Below the pieces are notes generated by a model that was not told the DNA's origin, did no database searches, and saw nothing but the letters and a program-made list of their open reading frames with translations. Position numbers and translations under genes: made by a program. DNA of 64,000 nt from Sphingomonas sp. LC-1 (lineage in GTDB: Bacteria > Pseudomonadota > Alphaproteobacteria > Sphingomonadales > Sphingomonadaceae). The stretch covers positions 518,800 to 582,799 of the forward strand of contig NZ_JANZXB010000001.1 in assembly GCF_025371035.1 (NCBI RefSeq). The letters run 5' to 3'. Shown here in pieces: positions 8,270 through 18,420 of the stretch. Position 1 is the stretch's first letter. Every line of letters starts with the position of its first letter.

Positions 8270-9268
8270 ATGCACGGTAATGTCGGGGAAAGCTGCCTGA
8301 ATTGTGGCGCGACGCTGGTCGGCCATTATTGCCACGCATGCGGCCAATCCTCGCATATTCATCGCACATTGGGCGCGTGGTGGCATGATTTCAGCCACGG
8401 CGTGCTGCATATCGAGGGGCAGGTCTGGCGCACCATCGCCTTCCTCGTCACCCGCCCGGGCGAGCTGACCCGCCGCTATATCGCGGGCGAGCGGCGGCGT
8501 TTCCTGTCACCATTGGCGCTGTATCTGTTCAGCGTCTTCCTGCTCTATATCGCCTACTCGATCCTGGGCGGCTTCGCGACGTTGAAGGCCCCCGATACGC
8601 AGGAGGCCGCGACCGAAATCCATGCCAAGGCGGTCGAAACCCAGGCGCAGATCGCCGCGCTCGATCGACAGCGTCCTGCCATTGTCGCCAACAAGGGCGA
8701 TGTCGCCGCCATCGACAAGGAACGTGCGCGCCTGGCCGAACGCTATCGCCAGCTCGATCTGACGAGCGCGGCGCTCGGGGGCGGAGAGGTCGCCGGTGCG
8801 CCCTCCGGCAACGCAGAGCATCATGCCCCCGTGATGACCGGCTGGAAATCGCTCGACGAGAAGCTGGCCCATGCCGCGCGCGATCCGGAGTTCCTTTTCT
8901 TCAAGATGGAGGCCAATGGCTATAAATTCTCTTGGGCGCTGATCCTGCTGTCGATGCCGTTCATGGGGCTGTTCTTCATCTGGAAACGCGGCGTCGCGAT
9001 GTTCGATCATGCCGTCTTCGTCACCTATTCGCTCAGCTTCGTCAGTCTGCTGACGGTGGTGATGATCCTGTGGGTGAAGCTGGCGCATCTGCCGGGGGAA
9101 GCGATGCTGATGCTAGCCTTTCCGGTGCATCTCTTCGCCCAGACGCGTGGCGCCTATGGTTTGGGATGGGTGACCAGCCTGTTCATGACGGTGGCGCTGT
9201 GCGTGATGGCGGCGACCGTTTTGCTGATCTGGGTGATCGGCTTGCTGGCGCTCGGCATCGCACACTGA
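8270..9268 (+). CDS. DUF3667 membrane protein
   Basis: A 332-residue protein of the DUF3667 family. The N-terminus is a small zinc ribbon with two CxxC pairs (Cys9/Cys12, Cys21/Cys24), followed by a conserved segment with TRRYIAGERRRFLSPLALYL running into the first membrane helix. A soluble, Ala/Gln-rich, probably helical insertion spans about residues 110-200. Three or four hydrophobic helices close the protein. Function is unknown. AGGGGGG just before ATG 8270 marks the start; GTG 8234 has no such site. Confidence 0.8.
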   Translation: MHGNVGESCLNCGATLVGHYCHACGQSSHIHRTLGAWWHDFSHGVLHIEGQVWRTIAFLVTRPGELTRRYIAGERRRFLSPLALYLFSVFLLYIAYSILGGFATLKAPDTQEAATEIHAKAVETQAQIAALDRQRPAIVANKGDVAAIDKERARLAERYRQLDLTSAALGGGEVAGAPSGNAEHHAPVMTGWKSLDEKLAHAARDPEFLFFKMEANGYKFSWALILLSMPFMGLFFIWKRGVAMFDHAVFVTYSLSFVSLLTVVMILWVKLAHLPGEAMLMLAFPVHLFAQTRGAYGLGWVTSLFMTVALCVMAATVLLIWVIGLLALGIAH

Positions 9269-9339
9269 CACCGCCAATCGGTTGCAGCGCCGAGACGAAT
9301 TGTTTCACACGATAAAAGGGTGGACGCCCCCGATCCGCC

Positions 9340-9391
9340 TTGTCATGATACCAAAACATACCATGAGAATACCGGCGCAAGATAAGCCGGT
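9340..9391 (+). promoter_or_regulatory. Promoter/operator candidate of the N-glycan glycosidase operon
   Basis: TTGTCA (9340-9345) could serve as -35, with GAGAAT about 19 bp on as a weak -10. Overlapping it are three ATACC pentamers starting at 9348, 9358 and 9369, roughly one helical turn apart. The first two form part of CATGATACC-aaaa-CATACCATG. A 6-bp stem (ACCGGC/GCCGGT, 9371-9391) follows. Similar GGTAT elements lie before the nag genes, so shared control by the GntR protein is possible. Confidence 0.3.
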
Positions 9392-9562
9392 AGATTGAAG
9401 GGGACGCGGGGTGGCGAGGAAGAGCCTGACGATAGGGGGGATTTTGCCCATCGGCTCGGCGCGCCCCACTCCCTTCGCCAAGCGCGATCGGCGCCCATCT
9501 TCCAAGGTCTTTGCCGCGTCGGACCGGCGCCCGCGAAGCCGCCAGCTTTCGGGGAAATCGTC

Positions 9563-12148
9563 TTGAAACATCGCCTCGGCCTGATCCTGGCCGCGCTCGC
9601 CCTTCCCTTCCCCGCGCTGGCCGCACCCAAGACGGTGGCGGCGCTCGATCATTGGCAGGTTCGGATCGACCCCAAGGACGCCGATGCCGCCCGCGCGCAT
9701 CCACAGGCGGCGAATTGGCTGACCGCGACTGTCCCGGGCAGCGTGCAGCAGGATCTGATTGCCGCGCATATCGTCCCCGATCCCTATCAGGGCGCGAACG
9801 AAGCCCCGATCCAATGGGCGGGCCTGACCGGCTGGCAATATCGCACCACGCTGGACGTCACGCCGGAGATGCTGCGCCGCGATCATCTCGACCTGGTGTT
9901 CGACGGGCTGGACACCTTCGCGACCGTGACCGTCAACGGCCAAAAGCTGCTCTCCGCCGACAATGCCCATCGTCGCTGGCGCGCCGACGCCAAGCCGCTG
10001 CTCAAGGCCGGCGCGAACGAGGTGGTCGTGACCTTCGCCTCGCCGATCAAGACGCTCCAGCCGATGGTGCTAGCCGAGAAGAACCCGCTGCCCGGCGAAT
10101 ATGACTCCCCCTATGGCGACGAGCCCAAGGGCAAGCAGACCTCGCCCTATATCCGCAAGCCGAAGTATCAATATGGCTGGGACTGGGCGCCTCGCATCGT
10201 CGATGTGGGCATCTGGCGGCCCGCCCGGCTGGAGGCGTGGGACGCCGCGCGGATCGACAACCTCCGCATCGAGCAGGAGGCGCTGACCGATGCCGAGGCG
10301 CGCATCCTCGCCCGCGCCTCGGTGGTCGCCGACCGTACGCAGACCGGCCGGATGGACGTGACCGTCACCGGCCCTGACGGCCGCCGTATCCGGGTAAAGC
10401 GCGACGTGGCGCTACAGCCGGGCGAGAACGATGTGGTCGTCCCCGTCTCGATCACCCGCCCACAGCGTTGGCAGCCGATCGGCTTCGGCGCGCATCCGCT
10501 CTACACGGTGGCCGCCACGCTGGCGGGCGCGGATTCGGTCGAGAAGCGCACGGGACTGCGCACCGTCGAGTTGGTCCGCAAGGACGGCAGCTTCGGGCTG
10601 AAGGTCAACGGCAACGTCATCTTCGCCAAGGGGACCAACGTCATCCCCTTCGACGCCTTCCCCGCGCGCGTCCCTGCCGCGACGGAGCGGGCTATGCTGG
10701 AGAAGGCCGCCAAGGCCAATATGAACATGGTCCGCGTCTGGGGCGGCGGCTATTATCCCGAACATAGCTTCTACGACGCCGCCGACGAGCTGGGCCTGAT
10801 GGTCTGGCAGGACTTCATGTTCGGCGGCAGCGTGACGCCCCCCGACGCCCAGTTCCGCGAGAATGTCCGGATCGAGGCGGAAGAGCAGGTCGCGCGCCTG
10901 CAATCGCATCCCTCGCTGGTCATCTGGGCGGGCAATAACGAGGTGCTGTCGGGCTGGGAAAACTGGTCGGATCGCAAGGCGTTCAAGAAGGCGGTCGGCC
11001 CCGACGAGCAGGAGCGGATCGGCACCGGCATGGCCGTGCTGTTCGACCGCGTGCTGCGCGAGGCGGTGACGAAGAACTCGCCCGGCATCCCCTATTGGCC
11101 GGGCTCCCCCTCGACCGATTATGAGGCACCGACCGACACCGACAAGAATGGCGACCGACATTTCTGGGACGTCTGGTCCGGCTCCAAGCCGATCGAACGC
11201 TACACGGATAGCTGCCCGCGCTTCATGTCCGAATATGGCTTCCAGGCCTTTCCCGACCTGTCGACCATCGCGACCTTCGCCGACCCGGCGGATTTCCGCA
11301 TCGACAGCCCGGTCATGAAGGCGCACCAGAAGTTTCTGGCGGGCGAAGGCAATGAGCGCGTCACCTTCTACTTGAAGCAGAATCTGCGCGATCCGCGCGA
11401 CTTCGCCGATCTGGTCTACCTGTCCCAGGCGATGCAGGCCCGCGCCATCGGTCTGGCCGCGCGCCATCACCGCGCGTGCCGCCCGGTGACCCTGGGGTCG
11501 CTCTATTGGCAGCTCAACGACAGCTGGCCCGCGATCAGCTGGTCGAGCATCGACTGGACCGGGCATGACAAGATGCTGCAGCATGAGGTCCGCCGCTTCT
11601 TCGCGCCCCAGACCATCGTTGCGGAGACCAAGCCCGGTGCGACGCGGATCGCCCTGGTTTCCGACGCGACGACGCCGAAGCCGCTCGGCTGGCGCGTCAC
11701 CGGCTATGGCATGGACGGGCGCAAGCTGGGCTCGCAATCGGGCAGTGCGACCATGGCCGCCGCCTCGGCCAGCGATATCGCTATGATCCCCGACGCGACG
11801 CTGTTCGCCGGGGCGGCCCCTGAAGCGAGCTACGCCGTCGCCGAGCTGTTCGACGGCGACACGGTGATCGCGCGCCAGATCGTCGAGCGGAAGGTGCCGC
11901 GCGACATGCTCTATCCGGCGCCGGGCATCACCGCGCGCTGGGCGGGAAAGCAACTGACGCTGACCGCGCGCCATCTCGCGCGCCAGGTGCAGGTCAATTT
12001 CGGCACCATCGCCGCCGAGCCGTCCGATGACGGCTTCGACCTGTTGCCCGGCGAAAGCATCACGGTCACCATCCAGAGCGACGCGGACGCCGCCACCCTG
12101 GCGCGTACGCTTGCCATCTACACCCTCGGTCCGAAGGACGCCCAGTGA
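9563..12148 (+). CDS. Exported GH2 beta-mannosidase
   Basis: An 861-residue glycoside hydrolase family 2 enzyme of the beta-mannosidase type, expected to release the beta-1,4-mannose at the base of the N-glycan core. A Sec signal peptide (LGLILAALALPFPALAAP) precedes the jelly-roll and Ig-like domains. The TIM barrel carries the acid/base in WAGNNEVLSGW (Glu460) and the nucleophile in FMSEYGFQ (Glu557). The TTG start at 9563 gives a normal signal peptide and follows GGGGAAA; the frame upstream encodes no family sequence. First gene of a five-gene glycosidase operon; its TGA overlaps the GTG of the GH3 gene. Confidence 0.9.
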   Translation: MKHRLGLILAALALPFPALAAPKTVAALDHWQVRIDPKDADAARAHPQAANWLTATVPGSVQQDLIAAHIVPDPYQGANEAPIQWAGLTGWQYRTTLDVTPEMLRRDHLDLVFDGLDTFATVTVNGQKLLSADNAHRRWRADAKPLLKAGANEVVVTFASPIKTLQPMVLAEKNPLPGEYDSPYGDEPKGKQTSPYIRKPKYQYGWDWAPRIVDVGIWRPARLEAWDAARIDNLRIEQEALTDAEARILARASVVADRTQTGRMDVTVTGPDGRRIRVKRDVALQPGENDVVVPVSITRPQRWQPIGFGAHPLYTVAATLAGADSVEKRTGLRTVELVRKDGSFGLKVNGNVIFAKGTNVIPFDAFPARVPAATERAMLEKAAKANMNMVRVWGGGYYPEHSFYDAADELGLMVWQDFMFGGSVTPPDAQFRENVRIEAEEQVARLQSHPSLVIWAGNNEVLSGWENWSDRKAFKKAVGPDEQERIGTGMAVLFDRVLREAVTKNSPGIPYWPGSPSTDYEAPTDTDKNGDRHFWDVWSGSKPIERYTDSCPRFMSEYGFQAFPDLSTIATFADPADFRIDSPVMKAHQKFLAGEGNERVTFYLKQNLRDPRDFADLVYLSQAMQARAIGLAARHHRACRPVTLGSLYWQLNDSWPAISWSSIDWTGHDKMLQHEVRRFFAPQTIVAETKPGATRIALVSDATTPKPLGWRVTGYGMDGRKLGSQSGSATMAAASASDIAMIPDATLFAGAAPEASYAVAELFDGDTVIARQIVERKVPRDMLYPAPGITARWAGKQLTLTARHLARQVQVNFGTIAAEPSDDGFDLLPGESITVTIQSDADAATLARTLAIYTLGPKDAQ

Positions 12149-14667
12149 TCCCCTTCCTTCTCCTTGCCGCCGCCGGTCAGGCCGCTGCCCCCGCTCCCGC
12201 CCTTCCCGAAGCCGCGCGCAAGCTGACCGTCGAGCAAAAGGCGGCGCAACTGGTCAACGAGGCCCCCGCCGAACCCGCGCTCGACCTGCCCGCCTATGAC
12301 TGGTGGAGCGAGGGTCTGCACGGCATCGCACGCAACGGGCCGTCGACCGTCTTTCCGCAGGCGATGGGCATGGCCGCGACCTGGGATCCCGCGCTGATCC
12401 AGAAGGTCGGCGACGTCGTCGCGACCGAGGCGCGCGCCAAGTTCAACAGCCAGCCGCTGAACGCCGATCGCGGCCTCTATCAGGGGCTGACCATCTGGTC
12501 GCCCAATATCAACATCTTCCGCGATCCGCGCTGGGGCCGGGGCCAGGAAACCTATGGCGAGGACCCGTTCCTCACCAGCCGGATCGGCATCGCCTTCGTG
12601 CGTGGCCTGCAAGGACCGGACCTGAAGCATCCCAAGGTGGTCGCGACCGTCAAGCATCTGGCGGTCCATTCGGGACCAGAGGGCGGTCGCGACAGCTTTG
12701 ACGTGATGGTGTCCCCACGCGATCTGGAGGCGACCTACCTCCCCGCCTTCCGCGCGACGATCACCGAGGGTCAGGCGCTGTCGCTGATGTGCGCCTATAA
12801 CGCGATCCACGGCACGCCGGTCTGCGCCAATCCGATGCTGCTGACCGAGCGCCTGCGCCGCGACTGGGGTTTCAACGGGCTGGTGGTGTCGGACTGCGAC
12901 GCAGTCGGCAATATCTGGATGTTTCACCATGCCCAGCCCGATGCGCCTGCCGCGGCGGCGGCCGCCCTGCGCGCCGGAACAGACCTGAACTGCGGCAAGG
13001 CCTATCTCTCGCTACCGCAAGCGGTCACGCGCGGCCTGATTTCCGAAGGCGAGATCGACACCGCACTGGCTCGCGCGCTGGCGGTGCGGCGAATGCTGAC
13101 GGTCGACAGCCCCTGGAACCGGATCAAGCCCAACCAGCTCGGCACCGCCGCCAACCGTGCGCTGGCGCTGGAGACGGCACGCAAGGGCATCATCCTGCTC
13201 GACAATCCGAACGACCTGTTGCCGCTCAAGGGCAAGCGGATCGCGGTCTTCGGGGCCAATGCCGATGATCTGGGCGTGCTGGAGGGCAATTATCACGGCA
13301 CCGCGATCAACCCGGTGACGCCGCTCGAGGGCATTCGCGCGAAGTTCGGTCGCGACATCCGCTACGCCCAAGGATCGGTGCTGGCCGAGGGCGCCTTTGT
13401 AGGCGTGCCCGAGACGGCGCTGTCGAGCAACGGCAAGACCGGCCTGACGGTCGAGACGATGGGCGCGAACGGCCAATGGGCGGCCAGCGGACAGGATCGC
13501 CGCATCGACTTCAACTATACCAAGACCGCGCCCTTCCAGCGCCGCTGGACCGGCACGCTGACCCCACCGGGTCCCGGCCAGTATCGCTTGCGGCTCGATG
13601 GTCCGGCCTGCTGGCACGCCTGCCCCGCGCATGATGCGGTCAAGCTGTATGTCGACGATCAGCTGGTCATCGACGACGTGATCGGCGGCAAGAAGCTGGA
13701 AACCACGATCGACGGCACCGCGCCGCGCCGCATCCGGGTCGAGATCGATCACAAGGGCGGCGACGAAGGTTTCCGCCTGCAATGGCTCCCGCCCGCCGAA
13801 GCGCTTCAGGCCGAGGCGCTGAAGGTGGCGGGCGACGCCGATGTGCTGGTCGCGATAGTCGGCCTGTCGCCCGATCTGGAGGGCGAGGCACTGGGCGTCT
13901 CGGTCCCCGGCTTCGCAGGCGGCGACCGGACCGACATCGTGCTGCCCGAGATGCAGCGCAAGCTGCTCGCCGCGCTTCAGGCGACGGGCAAGCCGGTGGT
14001 CGCGGTGGTCGTCTCGGGCTCGGCGGTGTCGCTGGGGGACATCAAACCCGCCGCGACGCTGGCCGCCTTCTACCCCGGCGCCGAGGGCGGGACCGCGCTG
14101 GCCGAGATTCTGGCGGGTGACGTGAATCCCTCGGGCCGTCTGCCGGTGACCATCTATCAATCGACCGCCGACCTGCCCGCCTTTGCCGATTATGGGATGA
14201 AGGAGCGGACCTATCGCTACTTCACCGGCAAGCCCGCCTGGGGCTTCGGCCATGGGCTCAGCTATACCCGGTTCGATTACGGTCAGCCGACCGTGACGGC
14301 AAGCGTCGCGGCGGGCCAGCCGGTCGAGGTCGCGGTGCAGCTTCGCAACACCGGCGCGCGAGCGGGTGAGGAAGTGACGCAGGCCTATCTCGTCCCCCCC
14401 GCCACGGGCGAGACGCTGGTGATGACCGACCCCGTGCTGCAACGCCAGTTGGTCGGCTTCACGCGCGTCGCGCTCAAGCCCGGTCAAGCCGGAACGGCGC
14501 GCTTCACCATCGATCCGCGCCTGATGAGCCAGGTCTGGCGCGACGGCAGCCGCCGTATCCTGCCGGGCACGTACAAGCTCTATATCGGCGGCGGCCAGCC
14601 GGGTGACGGCGCGGGCCAGTGGACGCAGTTCACCGTGACAGGCAACGCTCAGGATCTGCCGAAATGA
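12145..14667 (+). CDS. Exported GH3 glycosidase with PA14 insert
   Basis: An 840-residue family 3 enzyme, beta-glucosidase/beta-xylosidase branch. It has a short signal peptide, the (beta/alpha)8 domain with SPNINIFRDPRWGRGQETYG, the nucleophile in VVSDCD (Asp250), a PA14 domain at about residues 435-550 inserted in the second domain, and a C-terminal fibronectin-III-like domain. In this operon a beta-GlcNAc- or other beta-hexoside-cleaving role on N-glycan fragments would make sense, but the specificity is inferred only. It begins with GTG sharing bases with the GH2 stop and ends in ATGA with the GH125 gene. Confidence 0.88.
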   Translation: MIPFLLLAAAGQAAAPAPALPEAARKLTVEQKAAQLVNEAPAEPALDLPAYDWWSEGLHGIARNGPSTVFPQAMGMAATWDPALIQKVGDVVATEARAKFNSQPLNADRGLYQGLTIWSPNINIFRDPRWGRGQETYGEDPFLTSRIGIAFVRGLQGPDLKHPKVVATVKHLAVHSGPEGGRDSFDVMVSPRDLEATYLPAFRATITEGQALSLMCAYNAIHGTPVCANPMLLTERLRRDWGFNGLVVSDCDAVGNIWMFHHAQPDAPAAAAAALRAGTDLNCGKAYLSLPQAVTRGLISEGEIDTALARALAVRRMLTVDSPWNRIKPNQLGTAANRALALETARKGIILLDNPNDLLPLKGKRIAVFGANADDLGVLEGNYHGTAINPVTPLEGIRAKFGRDIRYAQGSVLAEGAFVGVPETALSSNGKTGLTVETMGANGQWAASGQDRRIDFNYTKTAPFQRRWTGTLTPPGPGQYRLRLDGPACWHACPAHDAVKLYVDDQLVIDDVIGGKKLETTIDGTAPRRIRVEIDHKGGDEGFRLQWLPPAEALQAEALKVAGDADVLVAIVGLSPDLEGEALGVSVPGFAGGDRTDIVLPEMQRKLLAALQATGKPVVAVVVSGSAVSLGDIKPAATLAAFYPGAEGGTALAEILAGDVNPSGRLPVTIYQSTADLPAFADYGMKERTYRYFTGKPAWGFGHGLSYTRFDYGQPTVTASVAAGQPVEVAVQLRNTGARAGEEVTQAYLVPPATGETLVMTDPVLQRQLVGFTRVALKPGQAGTARFTIDPRLMSQVWRDGSRRILPGTYKLYIGGGQPGDGAGQWTQFTVTGNAQDLPK

Positions 14668-16088
14668 CGCCCAACCGCCGCGAACTCATGGCTGGCGCTG
14701 CGGCCTTCGCCGCGACGCCGGCCTTCGCCGCCGCACCCGGCTTCGTCAGCAAGCGTCCCCCGGTCGCCGAGCGCCGCTTCGTATCGAAGGCGGTCGAGGC
14801 GGAGATCACCCGCATCTCGAAGATGATCGCCGATCCCGAACTCCGCTGGATGTTCGGGAACTGCTATCCGAACACGCTCGACACCACCGTGCTGTCGCTG
14901 GGCGAGGTGAACGGCAAGCCGGACGCCTTCGTCATCACCGGCGACATTCCCTGCCTGTGGCTGCGGGATTCGGCGGCGCAGCTAAGGCCCTATCTGCATC
15001 TGGTGAAGCGCGATCCCGCGCTCGGGCGGCTGTTCCGGGGGCTGATCGGGCGGCAGGCGCGGTCGATCCTGATCGACCCCTATGCCAATGCCTTCATGCA
15101 GGACCCGAACGCCAAAACGAACCTAAGCTGGGCGTTGAAGGACGATACCGAGATGAAGCCCGGCGTCGCCGAGCGGAAGTGGGAAATCGACTCGCTCTGC
15201 TACGCGATCCGGCTGGCGTACGGCTATTGGCGCGAGACGGGCGACGTGACGCCGTTCGACGCGGAGTGGAAGGCCTCGGCGCGGTCGATCGTGAAGACCT
15301 TCCGCGAGCAGCAGCGCAAGGACGGCCTGGGCCCCTATCGCTTCCGCCGCTCCGCACCCGAGCCGACCGAGACGCTCTATCGCGGCTATGGCCTGCCGAC
15401 CCGTCCCAACGGTATGATCCATTCGGGCTTCCGCCCCTCGGACGATGCGTGTCTGTACGAACAGTTCATCCCCGCCAATCTGTTCGCGATGACGACGCTG
15501 CGCGAACTGGCGGCCCTGTCGAATGCGGTCGGGGAGCCGATGCTGGCACAGGACGCGACCGCGCTCGCTGGCGAAGTGGAAGCCGCGCTTAGGCAGCACG
15601 GCACCATGACGCTGCCGAACGGACAGACGGTCTGGGCCTATGAGGTCGATGGTTACGGCAATGCCGTTTTCATGGACGATGCCAATGTCCCCTCGCTTTC
15701 GGGGTTGGCCTATCTCGGCTGCGTCGACCCGGCCGATCCGCTGTGGCAACGCACCGTCTCCGCGTGTTGGAGCAAGGACAATCCCTGGTATTTCGAGGGG
15801 GCCGCGATCAGCGGGATCGGGGGTCCGCATACCGGGCCGGGACAGGTCTGGCCGATGTCGGTCATCACCCGCGCGCTGACCTCGACCGATCCGGCATTGC
15901 TGCGCGACAGCCTGGCGATGATCCGTCGATCGCATGGGGGGACCGGCTTCATTCACGAAGGGGTCGATATCAACGACCCGACCAAGTTCACACGTGACTG
16001 GTTCGCCTGGGCCAATGGCCTGTTCGGGGAACTGATCGTCCACATCGCGGCGACCCGGCCGCAGGTTCTTCGAGAGACGTTCGCATGA
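14664..16088 (+). CDS. GH125 exo-alpha-1,6-mannosidase (Tat-exported)
   Basis: A 474-residue member of GH125 (former DUF1237), metal-independent inverting alpha-1,6-mannosidases that trim N-glycan branches. Conserved stretches are MFGNCYPNTLDTTV, GDIPCLWLRDSAAQLRPYL, DSLCYAIRLAYGYW, GFRPSDDAC and FMDDANVPSL. The N-terminus TPNRRELMAGAAAF looks like a twin-arginine signal, pointing to export in folded form. ATG 14664 overlaps the GH3 stop; earlier in-frame codons would read into the GH3 gene. Confidence 0.92.
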   Translation: MTPNRRELMAGAAAFAATPAFAAAPGFVSKRPPVAERRFVSKAVEAEITRISKMIADPELRWMFGNCYPNTLDTTVLSLGEVNGKPDAFVITGDIPCLWLRDSAAQLRPYLHLVKRDPALGRLFRGLIGRQARSILIDPYANAFMQDPNAKTNLSWALKDDTEMKPGVAERKWEIDSLCYAIRLAYGYWRETGDVTPFDAEWKASARSIVKTFREQQRKDGLGPYRFRRSAPEPTETLYRGYGLPTRPNGMIHSGFRPSDDACLYEQFIPANLFAMTTLRELAALSNAVGEPMLAQDATALAGEVEAALRQHGTMTLPNGQTVWAYEVDGYGNAVFMDDANVPSLSGLAYLGCVDPADPLWQRTVSACWSKDNPWYFEGAAISGIGGPHTGPGQVWPMSVITRALTSTDPALLRDSLAMIRRSHGGTGFIHEGVDINDPTKFTRDWFAWANGLFGELIVHIAATRPQVLRETFA

Positions 16089-18397
16089 TGTTCAGCCGCC
16101 GCTCGCTCCTCGCCGGGACCGCGCTCGCCGCGCTTCCCCTTCGCGGCGTCATGGCCAGCCTGCCCGCGCTGCCGACCCGGCCCAACCTGTTCGTCGGGAC
16201 GGGCGGCGATGGCCATACCTATCCCGGCGCGGTCCTGCCCTTCGGCATGGTGCAGTTGAGCCCCGATACCGATGTCGAGCGCTGGGACACCTGCTCGGGC
16301 TATCACCATGGCGACAGCTCGATCATGGGGTTCAGCCATACCCATTTGTCGGGCACGGGGATCGGCGACATGCTGGACGTGCTGGTCGTGCCGACGCGGG
16401 GGGAACTGAAACTGGTGCCGGGTCCGCTGTCCGACCCGGACGCGGGCTATCGCCAGCGTTACTCCGACGAGATGGCCGAGCCCGGCTATTACCGCGTCAA
16501 GCTGGAGTCCGGGGTGCTCGCCGAACTGACCGCGACGGAGCGGACCGGCTGGCATCGCTACACCTATCCCAAGGGGCCCGGCCATGTCCTGATCGACCTG
16601 TCGCATCTCGTCCTGGACAAGACCGACGAGAAGCCGCTGATCACCGATGCCGAGATCACCATCGAACCCGATGGCACGATCACCGGCACGCGCCGCGTGT
16701 TCCGCTGGGCCAAGGGGCGGCGCATCTTCTTTGCGATGCAATTGTCCAAGAAGCCGAGCAGGATCCAGCTTTACGGCGACGGCGATACGCCCGCCACGGG
16801 CACCGCCGTCAAGGGCAACCGCCTGAAGGCCGCGCTGCATTTCGACGAATTGGGCGATGCGCCGCTGCTGATCCGATGCGGCATTTCGGCGGTCGATGTG
16901 GCAGGAGCCAAGGCCAATCTGGCGACAGAGGCCTCGCATTGGGATTTCGGTCGCGTCCTGGAAACGGCGCAACGCCATTGGGCGACCGCGCTGGGCGGTG
17001 TCCGGGTCGAGGGCGGGACCGAGGATCAACGAACGATCCTGGCCTCCGCCAATTACCATACGCTGATCGCGCCGACGCTCTTTTCGGATGTGGACGGGCG
17101 CTATGTCGGGCTGGACGGACAGGTGCACAGGCTGCCCGCCGGGCAGTTCGCCTATAGCACCTTCTCCACCTGGGATACCTATCGCGCGCTGCATCCCTGG
17201 CTGATCCTGACCCAGCCCGAGCAGGCCAGGAAGCTGATCGAGGACGTGATCCGCCAGACCCAGCAAAGCGCCTATGGCCCGCCGGTCTGGACGCTCCAGG
17301 GCAAGGAGACGGGGATCATGATCGGCTGGCACGGTACGCCGATCATGGCCGAGGCGATGGTGAAAGGCATTCCGGCCGACTATGCCGCCGCCTGGCCCGG
17401 CATCGCCAAGCGCAGCTTCGACTTTTCCGCGCCCGATCTGGACAATAGCAAGGGCCGCGACCTGTATGACGCCAAGGGCTATGTCCCCGCCGACATCTGG
17501 TTCGAGAGCGTCAGCCGGACGCAGGAATATGCCTATGACGACTGGGCCGCGTCGCACATCGCGCGCAAGGCGGGGGCCACCGCGCAGGCCGACCGGTTGC
17601 TCAAGCGGTCGGGCAATTGGCGCAACGTCATCGACCCGACGATCGGCTTCGCCCGCCCGCGCTTCAACGACGGCAGCTGGTGGAAGGATTACGACCCCAT
17701 CCAGCTCGGCCATATGCCCAAGCCCTGGTCGCGCGACTATACCGAGGCCAATGGCTGGCAGGCGACGTTCCTCAACCAGCATGACGTCTATGGCCTGATC
17801 CGCCACATGGGCGGCAATGCGAAGTTCGAGGCCAAGCTCGACGGCCTGTTCAACGCGCCCTCGACCCTGCCCAAAAATGCGCCGCCAGACATTTCCGGAC
17901 TGGTCGGCCAATATGCGCATGGCAACGAACCGGACCAGCACGCGGCCTATCTCTATGCCTATGTCGGCGCGCCGTGGAAAACGCAGAGGATGGTCCGCCG
18001 CCTGCTGACCGAGATGTACAAGAACGCGCCCGATGGCATCATCGGCAATGACGATTGCGGCCAGATGAGCGCGTGGTTCCTCTTCTCCTCGCTCGGCTTC
18101 TACCCGGTCGATCCGGTCAGCGGCGCCTATGTCTTCGGCGGACCGCTGTTCGACCGGGCGCAGGTGGCGATGGGCGGGGGCAGGACGTTGACGGTCGAGG
18201 CGAAGGGCAATGGCCCGGACGCGCCTTATGTGCAGTCGGTGACATGGAATGGCCGCCCCTGGACCAAGAGCTGGATCGACCATGCCACCCTGTCCCGGGG
18301 CGGAACCCTGTCCTTCACCATGGGCGCGCAGCCGAACCGCGCCTTTGGCCGCGATCCGAAGGATCGCCCGCCTTCCTTCGACTACAAGCCCGCCTGA
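16085..18397 (+). CDS. GH92 alpha-1,2-mannosidase (Tat-exported)
   Basis: A 770-residue GH92 enzyme, calcium-dependent exo-alpha-mannosidases acting on high-mannose glycans. A Tat signal (SRRSLLAG) opens the protein. The N-terminal beta-sandwich includes NLFVGTGGDGHTYPGA and SGYHHGDSSIMGFSHTHLSG; the (alpha/alpha)6 barrel includes FSTWDTYRALHPW, GNEPDQHAAYLY and NDDCGQMSAWFLFSSLGFYP, which supplies the catalytic acid/base region. Length is normal. Start and stop overlap: ATGA with GH125 upstream, and 23 bp to the GH29 gene. Confidence 0.94.
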   Translation: MMFSRRSLLAGTALAALPLRGVMASLPALPTRPNLFVGTGGDGHTYPGAVLPFGMVQLSPDTDVERWDTCSGYHHGDSSIMGFSHTHLSGTGIGDMLDVLVVPTRGELKLVPGPLSDPDAGYRQRYSDEMAEPGYYRVKLESGVLAELTATERTGWHRYTYPKGPGHVLIDLSHLVLDKTDEKPLITDAEITIEPDGTITGTRRVFRWAKGRRIFFAMQLSKKPSRIQLYGDGDTPATGTAVKGNRLKAALHFDELGDAPLLIRCGISAVDVAGAKANLATEASHWDFGRVLETAQRHWATALGGVRVEGGTEDQRTILASANYHTLIAPTLFSDVDGRYVGLDGQVHRLPAGQFAYSTFSTWDTYRALHPWLILTQPEQARKLIEDVIRQTQQSAYGPPVWTLQGKETGIMIGWHGTPIMAEAMVKGIPADYAAAWPGIAKRSFDFSAPDLDNSKGRDLYDAKGYVPADIWFESVSRTQEYAYDDWAASHIARKAGATAQADRLLKRSGNWRNVIDPTIGFARPRFNDGSWWKDYDPIQLGHMPKPWSRDYTEANGWQATFLNQHDVYGLIRHMGGNAKFEAKLDGLFNAPSTLPKNAPPDISGLVGQYAHGNEPDQHAAYLYAYVGAPWKTQRMVRRLLTEMYKNAPDGIIGNDDCGQMSAWFLFSSLGFYPVDPVSGAYVFGGPLFDRAQVAMGGGRTLTVEAKGNGPDAPYVQSVTWNGRPWTKSWIDHATLSRGGTLSFTMGAQPNRAFGRDPKDRPPSFDYKPA

Positions 18398-18420
18398 CCT
18401 TTCCCGGAGCCGCATTGAAG

